The translations under genes were made by a program, and so were the position numbers. A DNA stretch of 64,000 bases from DASUZB01 sp036377075 (lineage in GTDB: Bacteria; Actinomycetota; CALGFH01): contig DASUZB010000037.1 of NCBI GenBank assembly GCA_036377075.1, positions 33,398 through 97,397 on the forward strand. Direction: 5' to 3'. Numbering within the stretch: position 1 is the stretch's first letter; every line of letters starts with the position of its first letter. The notes beneath the pieces were generated by a model, which was not told the DNA's origin, did not search any database, and was given only the letters and a program-made list of their open reading frames with translations. Below are positions 1 to 8,365 of this stretch, one piece after another.

Positions 1-267
1 CAGCTGGGGCGCGGTGTCCAGGCACCAGGCGGCGCCGGGCCCCCAGGCCCGCACCGCCACCGTGCCGCCGTCGGCCGCGTAGCAGGCGGTGGCCGGCCCC
101 TGCGGCGTGAGGGTGGCGCGCCACCAGCGCCCCCAGCGGTCCACCCGCACGGAGGGATCGCGGCCGCGGCGCAGCGGCCCGAGGGTCAGGCCGAGGTCGA
201 CCGGCAGCGTCGGCCGCACGGTGGTCTCCAGCGGCGGTGTGCCGGTGGCGGCGTCCTGGCTGGGCAC
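1..267 (-). CDS. DNA-3-methyladenine glycosylase 2 (AlkA-like), N-terminal part only
   Basis: Reverse-strand frame open from a GTG at 267 to the window edge (89 codons). The translation has the layout of the N-terminal beta domain of actinobacterial AlkA-type glycosylases: a PVDLGLTLGPLRRG block near residue 22, then a dry WRATLTPQGPAT-like segment and a WGPGAAWCLD block. Proteins of this family excise alkylated bases by a helix-hairpin-helix glycosylase domain, which here lies beyond the window, so the catalytic Asp cannot be checked. The GTG start is the first codon that makes the family N-terminus fit; the sequence upstream in frame looks non-coding. It is divergent from dapA. Family assignment is from remembered sequence pattern, not from a search. 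Confidence 0.6.
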   Translation of the reverse strand, partial: MPSQDAATGTPPLETTVRPTLPVDLGLTLGPLRRGRDPSVRVDRWGRWWRATLTPQGPATACYAADGGTVAVRAWGPGAAWCLDTAPQL

Positions 268-330
268 GGCGGTGGCTCCAGTCGGGTCGGATGGGTCGCT
301 GCGTCCGGATCGTACCGGCTCGCCGTGACC

Positions 331-459
331 GCCGGAGGAGCGACGTAGGAGGTGGCCCGTAGCCGCGCGCTGGACTGACCGAGGAGCGACGGAGGAGCCG
401 CAGGCGACGAAGGAGCGACGAGGGAAGCCAGCGCACGAAGCGGCGAAGGGCCACCCACG
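331..459. repeat. Intergenic element with three GGAGCGACG units inside an imperfect inverted repeat
   Basis: The 369-base gap before dapA has no convincing gene. It contains ggagcgacg three times (337-345, 383-391, 412-420). These lie within outer arms ggtggccc (351-358) and gggccacc (448-455), which continue imperfectly inward (agccgcgcgctgg against ccagcgcacgaagcgg). The element could fold into a long hairpin. Function unknown: a dispersed repeat or an RNA structure are both possible. Confidence 0.5.
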
Positions 460-636
460 TTTGGATAAAGTCGCCCGGTCCGGGCCCGAGGCCCGAGTAG
501 AATTCCGGGTGGCCGCCGGCAGGGTCGGCCCCGCCACGCGGCCAGACCGCAGAAGGACGGACGCGCTTCACGCCCGGGTACCGCTCCGGGCGGGGCGGGA
601 GGGCGCGCGACCGCACCGACCCGAGGAGACGATCCC

Positions 637-1542
637 ATGCCCGGTCGCTTCGGCCGCGTAGTCACGGCCTCGGCAACCCCGTTCACCCCCGGCGGGGACC
701 TCGACCTGGACGGCGTCCAGCGCCTGGTCCGCCACCTGCTGGACCATGGCACCGACACGGTGCTGATGGCCGGGACCACCGGCGAGTCGCCGACCCTGAC
801 GACCGACGAGAAGGCGCGCCTGTTCGCCGCCGCGGTGGAGGCGGCCGGCGACGGCTCCAAGGTCATGGCCGGCACCTCGACCTACTCCACGGCCGAGTCG
901 ATCGAGCTGACCCAGATGGCCGAGAAGGCCGGCGTCGGCTCGGTGCTGCTGGTCACCCCGTACTACAGCCGGCCGCCGCAGAGCGGGCTGATCGCCCACT
1001 TCTCGGCGATCGCCGAGGCGACCGGACTGCCGTGCGTGCTCTACAACATCCCCTCGCGCACCGCCTGCCTGATCGAGGTGCCCACCATGGTCAGGCTGTT
1101 CGAGCAGCACGAGAACATCGTGGCGGTGAAGGACGCGGTGGGGGACATGGCCGCCGCCAGCCGCCTGTACCGCGAGACCGGCGGGGCGATGGAGCAGTAC
1201 TCGGGCGACGACAAGAACCTGCTGCCGCTGCTCGCGGTCGGCGGCGTCGGCGTGGTCAGCGTGCTGTCGCACCTGGTCGGCCCCGCGCTGCAGGAGCTGG
1301 TGCGGGCGTTCGAGGCCGGCGACACCCGCCGCGCGCTCGAGCTGCACCTGCGGCACCTGGCCCTGTTCGAGGGGGCGTTCGCCACCGCCAGCCCGATCCT
1401 GCTCAAGTCGGCGATGAACCAGCTCGGGCTGCCCGCCGGCCCGCTGCGCCCGCCGCTGGTCGACGCGACCCAGGCCGAGGCCGAGCGCATGCGCGCCCAC
1501 CTGGTCGAGGTCGGGCTGCTGCCGGGCGGTGCCAGTGGCTGA
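637..1542 (+). CDS. dapA: 4-hydroxy-tetrahydrodipicolinate synthase
   Basis: Condenses pyruvate with aspartate semialdehyde, the first committed step of diaminopimelate and lysine synthesis in the cytosol. The 301-residue protein has the normal family length. Visible hallmarks are the TTGE motif (residues 47-50), the catalytic Tyr in VLYNIP (Y136) and the Schiff-base Lys in AVKD (K165). The ATG at 637 is preceded by a good gaggag ribosome site. The 3' end overlaps the GTG of the RNase J gene by 14 bases, the same dapA-rnj pairing seen in mycobacteria, so translational coupling is likely. dapF and dapL of the same pathway lie 28 kb downstream. Confidence 0.95.
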   Translation: MPGRFGRVVTASATPFTPGGDLDLDGVQRLVRHLLDHGTDTVLMAGTTGESPTLTTDEKARLFAAAVEAAGDGSKVMAGTSTYSTAESIELTQMAEKAGVGSVLLVTPYYSRPPQSGLIAHFSAIAEATGLPCVLYNIPSRTACLIEVPTMVRLFEQHENIVAVKDAVGDMAAASRLYRETGGAMEQYSGDDKNLLPLLAVGGVGVVSVLSHLVGPALQELVRAFEAGDTRRALELHLRHLALFEGAFATASPILLKSAMNQLGLPAGPLRPPLVDATQAEAERMRAHLVEVGLLPGGASG

Positions 1543-3211
1543 CGGCGGCGCGGACGCCCGCTCCAGCCCGACCAGGGTCTCCTTCCTCGGGGGGCTCGGC
1601 GAGATCGGGCGCAACTGCGCCGTGGTCGAGCTGGAGGGCGCCCGCCTGCTGATCGACTGCGGGCTGGCCTTCCCCGACGCCGACCAGCCGGGGGTCGACA
1701 TCATCCTGCCCGACTTCGCCTGGCTGGCGGACGAGCCCGAACGGGTCGTCGGGGTGGTGCTCACCCACGCCCACGAGGACCACATGGGCGCCCTGCCGTA
1801 CTTCCTGCGCGACTTCGACGTGCCCGTCTACGGCACCCGGCTGTCGCTGGGCATGCTCTCCGCCAAGCTCGAGGAGCACGGCCTGGAGCCGTCGCTGGTC
1901 GAGGTCGCCGCCGGCGACCGCACCATCCTGGGCCCGTTCGACCTGGAGTTCTTCGCCGTGTCGCACTCCATCCCCGACGGGGTGGCGCTGGCGCTGCGCA
2001 CCCCCGACGGCACCATCGTGCACACCGGCGACTTCAAGATGGACCTGACCCCGATCGACGGCCGCCCGACCGACCTCGGCGGCCTCGCCAGGCTCGCCGG
2101 CGAGGGCATCGACCTGTTGCTGGCCGACTCGACCAACGCCGACGTGCCCGGCTTCATCCCCTCCGAGGTGGAGGTCGGCAGGGCGCTCGGCGACATCCTC
2201 GAGCAGGCCGAGCGGCGTGTGGTGGTGGCCTGCTTCGCCAGCCACGTGCACCGCATGCAGCAGATCATGGACGGTGCCGCCCTGCAGGGCCGCAAGGTCG
2301 CCCTGGTCGGGCGCAGCATGCTGCGCAACGTCCGGGTGGCGCGGGAGCTCGGCTACCTGCGCGTCGCCGACGACCTGCTGATCCCGGTCGAGGACCTGAA
2401 CGACTGGCCGCCGGAGCGCACCGTGGTGCTGTGCACCGGCTCGCAGGGCGAGCCCTACTCGGCGCTCACCCTGATGGCCGGCCGCGACCACAAGTTCGTG
2501 CGCATCGAGCCGGGCGACACCGTGGTGCTGTCCTCCTCGCTCATCCCCGGCAACGAGTCGGCCGTGTTCCGCACGATCAACGACCTCGCCAGGGCCGGCG
2601 CCGACGTCTACCACAAGGGCAACGCCAAGGTGCACGTCTCCGGCCACGCCGCCCAGGGCGAGCTGACCCTGCTGCTCTCCACCCTGCGGCCGCGCTGGTT
2701 CGTGCCCGTCCACGGCGAGTACCGCCACCTGGCGCAGGCGGCCCGCCTCGCCGAGGCCTGCGGCGTCGCCCGCGACCACGTGGTCATCTGCGAGGATGGC
2801 AACGTGGTCGAGCTGGACGGCGGCAAGCTGGAGCGGGCCGAGGACATCCCCGCCGGGGTGGTGTTCGTCGACGGGCTGGGCGTCGGCGACGTCGGCGACG
2901 CCGTCCTGCGCGACCGGCGCAAGCTCGGCGGCGAGGGCTTCGTCCACGTGGTGGTCACGGTGGAGGCGCAGAGCGGCAAGGTGCTCGCCGGCCCCGACAT
3001 CGTCACCCGCGGCTTCGTCTACGAGCCGGAGTCGGGCGACCTCATCGAGGAGGCCCGTGTCCGGGTGCTCGCCGCGCTCGACCGGGTTGCCGCCGACGGC
3101 GTGATCGACCCGATGATCCTCAAGCAGCAGATGCGACAGGCCGCCGCCAACCTGTTCAAGGAGCGCACCCAGCGGCGGCCGGTCATCATCCCGACGGTGA
3201 TGGAGGTCTAG
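1529..3211 (+). CDS. rnj: Ribonuclease J
   Basis: Metallo-beta-lactamase/beta-CASP ribonuclease acting in 5'-3' exonucleolytic and endonucleolytic mRNA and rRNA processing. The 560 residues show the metal motif HAHEDH (80-85), followed by SHSIPD, HTGDFK, DSTN, SSSLIPGNE, HVSGHA and PVHGEYRH, i.e. the full beta-lactamase and beta-CASP set. Two GTG starts (1529 and 1535) are possible; the first is given. It overlaps dapA and its TAG is followed at once by the ftsK ATG, making a tight dapA-rnj-ftsK operon. The genome also has RNase Y (24 kb), so RNA turnover here probably relies on the J/Y pair. Confidence 0.95.
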   Translation: MPVADGGADARSSPTRVSFLGGLGEIGRNCAVVELEGARLLIDCGLAFPDADQPGVDIILPDFAWLADEPERVVGVVLTHAHEDHMGALPYFLRDFDVPVYGTRLSLGMLSAKLEEHGLEPSLVEVAAGDRTILGPFDLEFFAVSHSIPDGVALALRTPDGTIVHTGDFKMDLTPIDGRPTDLGGLARLAGEGIDLLLADSTNADVPGFIPSEVEVGRALGDILEQAERRVVVACFASHVHRMQQIMDGAALQGRKVALVGRSMLRNVRVARELGYLRVADDLLIPVEDLNDWPPERTVVLCTGSQGEPYSALTLMAGRDHKFVRIEPGDTVVLSSSLIPGNESAVFRTINDLARAGADVYHKGNAKVHVSGHAAQGELTLLLSTLRPRWFVPVHGEYRHLAQAARLAEACGVARDHVVICEDGNVVELDGGKLERAEDIPAGVVFVDGLGVGDVGDAVLRDRRKLGGEGFVHVVVTVEAQSGKVLAGPDIVTRGFVYEPESGDLIEEARVRVLAALDRVAADGVIDPMILKQQMRQAAANLFKERTQRRPVIIPTVMEV

Positions 3212-5668
3212 ATGGCGAAGGCCAAGGCCCGCAGCCGCAGCCGCTCGTCGAGCGGCAGGCGGCGCGCCCCGGCCAAGCGCCGTCCGGCGCCGCCCTCGCG
3301 GACCCAGCGCATCGGGCAGGGCTCCCGCCAGGCGCTCTCGCCCCACAAGGGCGACATCCAGGGCGTCGTCCTGATCCTGCTGGGGGTGCTGTTCGCCCTC
3401 AGCGTCTGGGCGCACGACGGCGGCAGCGCCGGGCACTTCATCGAGCTGCTGCTGCGCGGGCTGTTCGGCTGGGGCGCCTACGCGGTGCCGCTGCTGGTCG
3501 CCGGCATCGGCCTGGCCCTGTTCCGCCGCGCCGCGGGCAAGGCCGGTGAGGCCGTCGGCGGCCGCGTCGCCATCGGCCTGACCGCCGTGCTGCTCGGCGG
3601 GCTCGGCCTGGTCCACCTGGCCAAGGGCGCGCCGCTCCGCACCGCCCCGGCGCTCGAGCTGCAGCACTCGGGCGGCCTGCTCGGCGCGGTCATGGCCGGG
3701 CCGCTGTCCCGCTTCCTCTCGCCCGCCGGGGCGGCCGCGGCGTTCGCCTGCGTCGCCTTCCTCGGTGTGCTGATCACCACCAGGACCTCGGTGGCCGCGG
3801 TCGGCCGCGGGCTCGCCGGCGCCACCAGGCTGCTGCGCTCCGCCGTCACGCCGCCGCCCGCCGGTACCACGCCGGCGGTCGAGCCCGCCTCCGCGCGCGC
3901 GACCACCATGCCGGTCGGCCTGGACGAGCTGCCCGGCGAGCCCGAGGAGGCGCCGTCGAAGCGCCGCCGCCGCGGCAGCCGCACGCCCGAGCCGCCGCCC
4001 GCCGAGCCGGAGCCCGGGGCCGCGGCGGAGGCGGCGGAGGCGGCGGATGCCGCGGCGGAGGAGGCCCCGCCGCCGCCCAAGCGCCCCGCCACCATGCCGG
4101 CCGACGCGCCGGGTGCCGGCGAGGCCACCCAGCTCGCCATGACCCTCAAGGCCGAGGCGGGCGGCGCCTACACCGTGCCGCCGCCGACGCTGCTGCGCCG
4201 CGGCCGCTCCCGCCCGGTGGACGAGCGCCGGCTCGACGAGACCGCCCAGGTCCTGGAGCGCACCCTCGACCAGTTCGAGGTCGACGCGCACGTCGCCCGC
4301 TACACCCGCGGGCCGACGGTGACCCGCTACGAGGTCGAGCTCGGCCCGGCCGTCAAGGTCGCCAGGGTGGTCGGCCTGTCGCACGACATCGCCTACGCGC
4401 TCGCCTCGCCCGACGTGCGCATCATCGCCCCGATCCCCGGCAAGTCGGCGATCGGCATCGAGGTCCCCAACCGCGACCGCGAGCTGGTCACCGTCGGCGA
4501 CATCTTCGACAGCCCGGCGATGCCGAGCGACGCCCACCCGTTGCGGGTCGCCCTCGGCAAGGACATCGGCGGCGAGCCGATCACCGCCAACCTGGCGGAG
4601 ATGCCGCACGTGCTGATCGCCGGGGCCACCGGCGCCGGCAAGTCGGTCTGCCTCAACGTGCTGGTCACCAGCCTGCTGATGCGCAACTCGCCGGACCAGG
4701 TGCGGCTCATCCTGGTCGACCCCAAGCGGGTCGAGCTGACCCACTACGAGGGCGTGCCCCACCTGATCACCCAGGTGGTCACCCACCCCAAGCGGGCGGC
4801 CGAGGCGCTCAACTGGGCGGTCCGGGAGATGGAGCTGCGCCTGGAGACCCTGGCCCAGGCCGGCATGCGCAACCTGGCCGCCTACAACCAGGCGGCCGTC
4901 GAGGGCAAGCTGCCGCCGCTGCCCTCGGCCTCCCTCGACGGCGACGGCAAGCCGGACGGCGAGCGCAAGCGCCCGCCCCTGCCGTACATCGTGCTGGTGA
5001 TCGACGAGCTGGCCGACCTGATGATGATCGCCCCGCGCGAGGTCGAGGACGCCATCTGCCGCATCGCCCAGATGGCCAGGGCGGTCGGCATCCACCTGGT
5101 GGTGGCCACCCAGCGGCCCTCGGTCGACGTGGTCACCGGCCTGATCAAGGCGAACATCCCCAGCCGGATCGCCTTCATGGTCGCCAGCGCCCAGGACTCC
5201 CGCGTGATCCTCGACTCCGGCGGGGCGGACAAGCTGGTCGGCCTCGGCGACATGCTGTACCTGCCGGGCGGCACCTCCAAGCCACGCCGCATCCAGGGCG
5301 CCTTCATCACCGAGAAGGAGGTGGAGGCGGTGGTGGCCTACTGCAAGGCCCAGCAGCAGGCCGCCTACCAGCCCGGGGTGGTCGCCGAGGGGCGCCATGC
5401 CAGCGACGACGACGACGGCGACGAGGACCCCCTGCTCGACCAGGCGATGGACATCGTGGTCCGGTCCGGGCTCGGCTCCACCTCGATGCTGCAGTCGAAG
5501 ATGAAGGTCGGCTTCTCCCGCGCCCGCCGCATCATGGACCAGCTCGAGGAGCGCGGCGTGGTCGGGCCGTCCGAGGGCTCCAAGCCGCGCGACGTGCTCA
5601 TGACCGTCGAGGAGCTCGACCAGCTCCGCAGCCGCGAGGCCGGCTACGGCGAGATCGTCGGCGAATAG
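3212..5668 (+). CDS. ftsK: DNA translocase FtsK/SpoIIIE
   Basis: ATP-driven DNA pump that clears chromosome ends from the division septum. Of 818 residues, the first ~60 are basic. Hydrophobic membrane segments lie at about 50-195, followed by an Ala/Pro/Glu-rich linker (about 210-300). The RecA-like motor follows, with Walker A GATGAGKS near 471-478 and Walker B LVIDELADL near 595. The C-terminal gamma winged helix (about 735-800, GSTSMLQSKMKVG) should recognise polar KOPS-like sites. The linker is short compared with E. coli. The ATG directly abuts the rnj stop codon. Synteny dapA-rnj-ftsK agrees with Actinomycetota. Confidence 0.95.
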   Translation: MAKAKARSRSRSSSGRRRAPAKRRPAPPSRTQRIGQGSRQALSPHKGDIQGVVLILLGVLFALSVWAHDGGSAGHFIELLLRGLFGWGAYAVPLLVAGIGLALFRRAAGKAGEAVGGRVAIGLTAVLLGGLGLVHLAKGAPLRTAPALELQHSGGLLGAVMAGPLSRFLSPAGAAAAFACVAFLGVLITTRTSVAAVGRGLAGATRLLRSAVTPPPAGTTPAVEPASARATTMPVGLDELPGEPEEAPSKRRRRGSRTPEPPPAEPEPGAAAEAAEAADAAAEEAPPPPKRPATMPADAPGAGEATQLAMTLKAEAGGAYTVPPPTLLRRGRSRPVDERRLDETAQVLERTLDQFEVDAHVARYTRGPTVTRYEVELGPAVKVARVVGLSHDIAYALASPDVRIIAPIPGKSAIGIEVPNRDRELVTVGDIFDSPAMPSDAHPLRVALGKDIGGEPITANLAEMPHVLIAGATGAGKSVCLNVLVTSLLMRNSPDQVRLILVDPKRVELTHYEGVPHLITQVVTHPKRAAEALNWAVREMELRLETLAQAGMRNLAAYNQAAVEGKLPPLPSASLDGDGKPDGERKRPPLPYIVLVIDELADLMMIAPREVEDAICRIAQMARAVGIHLVVATQRPSVDVVTGLIKANIPSRIAFMVASAQDSRVILDSGGADKLVGLGDMLYLPGGTSKPRRIQGAFITEKEVEAVVAYCKAQQQAAYQPGVVAEGRHASDDDDGDEDPLLDQAMDIVVRSGLGSTSMLQSKMKVGFSRARRIMDQLEERGVVGPSEGSKPRDVLMTVEELDQLRSREAGYGEIVGE

Positions 5669-5714
5669 CCCGGAACCTTCCCCAGAATTCCCGCGTCCTA
5701 CCTGGTGAAGGTCG

Positions 5715-5744
5715 TTGCCGCCCGGTTCGGCCGCTCACTAGAAT
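5715..5744 (+). promoter_or_regulatory. Probable housekeeping promoter for the RodZ-like gene
   Basis: TTGCCG (5715-5720) and TAGAAT (5739-5744), spaced by 18 bases, lie 80 bases upstream of the CTG start at 5824. The site suggests that the RodZ-like gene has its own promoter after ftsK. Confidence 0.55.
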
Positions 5745-5823
5745 CGCAGCTGACCACGTTCCGGCTTGCCCGCTTTATCCCCGACAAGCCGGCCAGTCCG
5801 AGCATGCAGAGGGGTGTCGACCG

Positions 5824-6573
5824 CTGAGCTCCACGATCGGTGAGGCGCTGCGCTCGGCCAGGAAGGCGCAGGGCAAGTCCATCCAGGACGCCGCCTCAGC
5901 CACCCATATCCGGTCGAGCTACCTCGAAGCCCTCGAATCCGAGCGGTTCGAGGACCTCGGCGGCCACGTCTACGCCAAGGGGTTCCTGCGCTCCTACGCC
6001 GGCTGGCTCGGCATCGACCCAGCGCCGCTGGTCGAGGAGTACCGCGAGCGCGAGCGGGCGGAGGTCAAGGTGGTGGAGCGGGTGCCGGCCGGGATCGGCA
6101 ACCTCGGCTACCGCCAGCGCAGCCCCAACTGGCTGGCGGTCGGGCTGGTCGCCGCCGGCATCGTGCTGCTCGCCGTCCTCTACCGGCTGGTCGCGCCGAG
6201 CGGCGCGGACCGCAACGACCCCGGCCTGCTCGCCCGCGCGCCGGCCGCGACCGCGACCACCGCCCCGACCACCGCCTCGACCACCCCGCCGAGCACCACC
6301 AGCCCGGCCGCGGCCGAGGGGGTCAAGCTGGTGCTGCGCTACCTCGCCCCCTCGTGGACGGTGGTCGAGGCCGACGGCAAGGTGGTCTTCCGCGGCACCC
6401 CGTCAGCCAGCGAGCAGCGGACCTTCCGCGCCGACCGGCTCATCAAGCTCACCCTCGGCAACGCCGGCGGCGTCCAGCTCACCGTCAACGGTCACAAGGT
6501 CGGCCTCGCCGGCAACTCGGGCAGCATCCTGCACCGCACGTTCAAGCCCGGCGCGCCGCCCGCCGGGCAGTAG
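5824..6573 (+). CDS. RodZ-like helix-turn-helix membrane protein with C-terminal DUF4115 domain, CTG start
   Basis: The frame runs 249 codons and has no ATG, GTG or TTG before the HTH. Its best start is CTG at 5824, nine bases after gagggg, giving an N-terminus SSTIGEALRSARKAQGKS that matches RodZ-type HTH proteins. Residues ~3-75 form the HTH_25 domain (ATHIRSSYLEALE, GHVYAKGFLRSYA). A single membrane helix follows (about 107-125, AVGLVAAGIVLLAVLY), then a Thr/Pro linker and a C-terminal beta domain (about 165-245, LVLRYLAPSWTVVEADG, GNSGSILHRTF) typical of DUF4115. RodZ links MreB to the cell wall; in Actinomycetota this protein sits beside ftsK and its job is less clear. Start choice is inference from the ribosome site and homology. 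Confidence 0.8.
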   Translation: MSSTIGEALRSARKAQGKSIQDAASATHIRSSYLEALESERFEDLGGHVYAKGFLRSYAGWLGIDPAPLVEEYRERERAEVKVVERVPAGIGNLGYRQRSPNWLAVGLVAAGIVLLAVLYRLVAPSGADRNDPGLLARAPAATATTAPTTASTTPPSTTSPAAAEGVKLVLRYLAPSWTVVEADGKVVFRGTPSASEQRTFRADRLIKLTLGNAGGVQLTVNGHKVGLAGNSGSILHRTFKPGAPPAGQ

Positions 6574-6600
6574 CTCCCGCCCCGTCGCCCGGGTAGCCGA

Positions 6601-6681
6601 GGGTCCAGGGGCTCGAGAGCGAGGCCCCGCCCAGGTGGCGGGTGCCACCTGGAGCCGAGCGGTAGCCCCGGTGAATGAGGA
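6601..6681 (+). repeat. Dispersed hairpin repeat, copy 1
   Basis: The sequence gggtccaggggctcgagagcgaggcccc is followed by ggagccgagcggtagccccggtgaatgagg, with internal complementarity (ggtggcgggtgccacc). Related copies occur near 55,981 (inverted), 62,512 and 63,981. It lies between the RodZ-like gene and nthB and may act as a terminator or be a REP-like element. Confidence 0.5.
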
Positions 6682-6704
6682 ACCGGGTGCTATCCTCGGC
6701 CGGC

Positions 6705-7421
6705 ATGGACGGCATCCATGACCTGGGGGGCATGCACGGCTTCGGTGCCGTGGTCACGCCCGGCGGCGACGCGCCCTACCACGAGCGCTGGGAGGCGCGC
6801 GTGTTCGCCCTCCACGTGCTCGCCGGCGTGGAGGGCCTCACCGGGCGGCCGGGCGGCCGCGCCACCCGCGAGCGGATGCCCCCGGCGGAGTACCTCGCCG
6901 CCTCCTACTACGAGCGCTGGCTCTGGAGCGCCGAGCGGGGCCTCGAGCGCACGGGGACCGTCCAGCCCGGCGAGGTCGAGCGGATGATGGAACGCCTCGC
7001 CGCCGGCGAGCCCGCGCCGCGCCGCGACGACCCGGCCCAGGCCAGGCGCGCCGTGGCCGAGCTGCGCCGCGGCTACCCGGCCGAGCCGGTGGGGGCGGCC
7101 CGCTTCGCCCCCGGCGACCGCGTGCGCGTGCGCCGCATGCGCCCGACCGGCCACACCCGCTGCCCGCGCTACGTGCGCGGCGCCGTCGGCGAGGTGGCGC
7201 GGGTCCACTTCGCCGACCGCCTGCCCGACCTTGCGGTCCACGGCGAGCGGGTGGCGCCGGAGGCGGTCTACGCCGTCCGTTTCCGCTCCGACGAGCTGTG
7301 GGGCCGGGGACCGGAGCCGCCCTGGACGGTCTCGGTCGACCTGTGGGAGAGCTACCTGGAGGCGCCGGGGGCGGACCATCCCGCCCCGCCCGGGCGTTCG
7401 GCCCAGGAAGGAGCCCGGTGA
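6705..7421 (+). CDS. nthB: Nitrile hydratase beta subunit
   Basis: Structural partner of the catalytic alpha subunit in the enzyme that hydrates nitriles to amides. The start at ATG 6705 gives the diagnostic [15 protein letters not shown]-terminus; an ATG 30 bases upstream is in frame but lacks homology. The 238 residues include the usual [10 protein letters not shown] segment near 30. The C-terminal SH3-like barrel includes [22 protein letters not shown] and the closing [13 protein letters not shown]. The gene ends in a GTGA overlap with nthA. The order beta-alpha-accessory is the arrangement known for cobalt-type enzymes. Confidence 0.93.
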   Translation: MDGIHDLGGMHGFGAVVTPGGDAPYHERWEARVFALHVLAGVEGLTGRPGGRATRERMPPAEYLAASYYERWLWSAERGLERTGTVQPGEVERMMERLAAGEPAPRRDDPAQARRAVAELRRGYPAEPVGAARFAPGDRVRVRRMRPTGHTRCPRYVRGAVGEVARVHFADRLPDLAVHGERVAPEAVYAVRFRSDELWGRGPEPPWTVSVDLWESYLEAPGADHPAPPGRSAQEGAR

Positions 7422-8041
7422 GCCAGGACCACGCGCCAGGCACCCACCACCCGCGCCCGGCCGGCGACGTCGAGCTGCGCGCCCGCGCGCTGGAGGCCCT
7501 GCTGGTCGAGAAGGGCCTGGTGGCCACGGACGCGGTCGACGCGGTGATCGAGCTGTACGAGCACGAGGTCGGCCCGCACAACGGCGCCAGGGTGGTGGCG
7601 CGCGCCTGGGTCGACCCCGCCTACCACCGGCGGCTGCTGGCCGACGGCACCAGCGCGGTCGCCGAGCTCGGCATCGCCGGCGCGGAGGGCGACAACCTCG
7701 TTGCCGTGGCCAACACCCCCACGGTCCACAACGTGATCGTCTGCACGCTCTGCTCCTGCTACCCCTGGCCGCTGCTCGGCCTGCCGCCGGCCTGGTACAA
7801 GAGCCTGCCCTACCGCGCCCGGGTGGTGGCCGAGCCCCGGGCGGTGCTGGGCGAGTTCGGCCTGGAGCTGCCCGACGACGTCGAGGTACGCGTCTGGGAC
7901 TCCAGCGCCGAGGTCCGCTACCTGGTCGTGCCGCAGCGGCCGGCCGGCACCGAGGGCTGGGACGAGCAGCGGCTGGCCTCGCTGGTCACCCGCGACTGCA
8001 TGGTCGGCACGGCGGTCCCGCGCGTGCCGGCGGCCACGTGA
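7418..8041 (+). CDS. nthA: Nitrile hydratase alpha subunit, cobalt type
   Basis: Catalytic subunit (207 residues) hydrating R-CN to R-CONH2. The metal site VCTLCSC is at residues 108-114 (C109, C112, S113, C114); Thr in the third position is the signature of the Co(III) form, Ser that of the Fe(III) form. The family N-terminal block ([18 protein letters not shown]) and the C-terminal RDCMVG block are present. GTG 7418 is chosen because it overlaps the nthB stop codon as GTGA and removes a non-homologous extension. The downstream accessory gene overlaps in the same way, so the three genes are surely cotranslated. Confidence 0.95.
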   Translation: MSQDHAPGTHHPRPAGDVELRARALEALLVEKGLVATDAVDAVIELYEHEVGPHNGARVVARAWVDPAYHRRLLADGTSAVAELGIAGAEGDNLVAVANTPTVHNVIVCTLCSCYPWPLLGLPPAWYKSLPYRARVVAEPRAVLGEFGLELPDDVEVRVWDSSAEVRYLVVPQRPAGTEGWDEQRLASLVTRDCMVGTAVPRVPAAT

Positions 8042-8355
8042 CCACCGGCGCCGCCGGGGCCAGCGTGCCGCCGCCAGCCGGCACCGCGGCCGAGGCCGTC
8101 CTCGCCGGCCACGCCCCGCTCCCACGCGACGAGGGCCAGCTGGTCTTCGAGGCACCCTGGCAGGGTCGCGCGTTCGCCATGGGCGTGGTCGCGTGCGAGC
8201 GCGCCGGCGCCTCCTGGGAGGAGTTCCGCGTCCAGCTGGTCGCCGCCATCCGCCGCCGCCCGCCGCGGCCGGGCGAGTCGGCCGCGACCGCCTACTACGC
8301 CGCCTGGCTCGACGCCCTCGAAGCCCTGCTCGCCGAGCGTGGCCTCCTGCCGTAG
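8038..8355 (+). CDS. Nitrile hydratase accessory (activator) protein
   Basis: A 105-residue protein starting at a GTG that overlaps the nthA stop codon. It contains [20 protein letters not shown] and the C-terminal [19 protein letters not shown] pattern of the small nitrile hydratase activators (P14K/NhlE type), which help to insert cobalt and mature the cysteine ligands of the alpha subunit. The sequence resembles the beta-subunit N-terminal region, as is usual for this family. No cobalt transporter gene is adjacent. Confidence 0.85.
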   Translation: MTTGAAGASVPPPAGTAAEAVLAGHAPLPRDEGQLVFEAPWQGRAFAMGVVACERAGASWEEFRVQLVAAIRRRPPRPGESAATAYYAAWLDALEALLAERGLLP

Positions 8356-8365
8356 CCTGTCGGGC

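Noticed and set aside
1403..5398. Very long reverse-strand open frame (1331 codons) across rnj and ftsK
   Set aside because: His/Gly/Asp/Leu-rich low-complexity translation without any motif, fully antisense to two well-supported genes; an effect of high GC codon bias.
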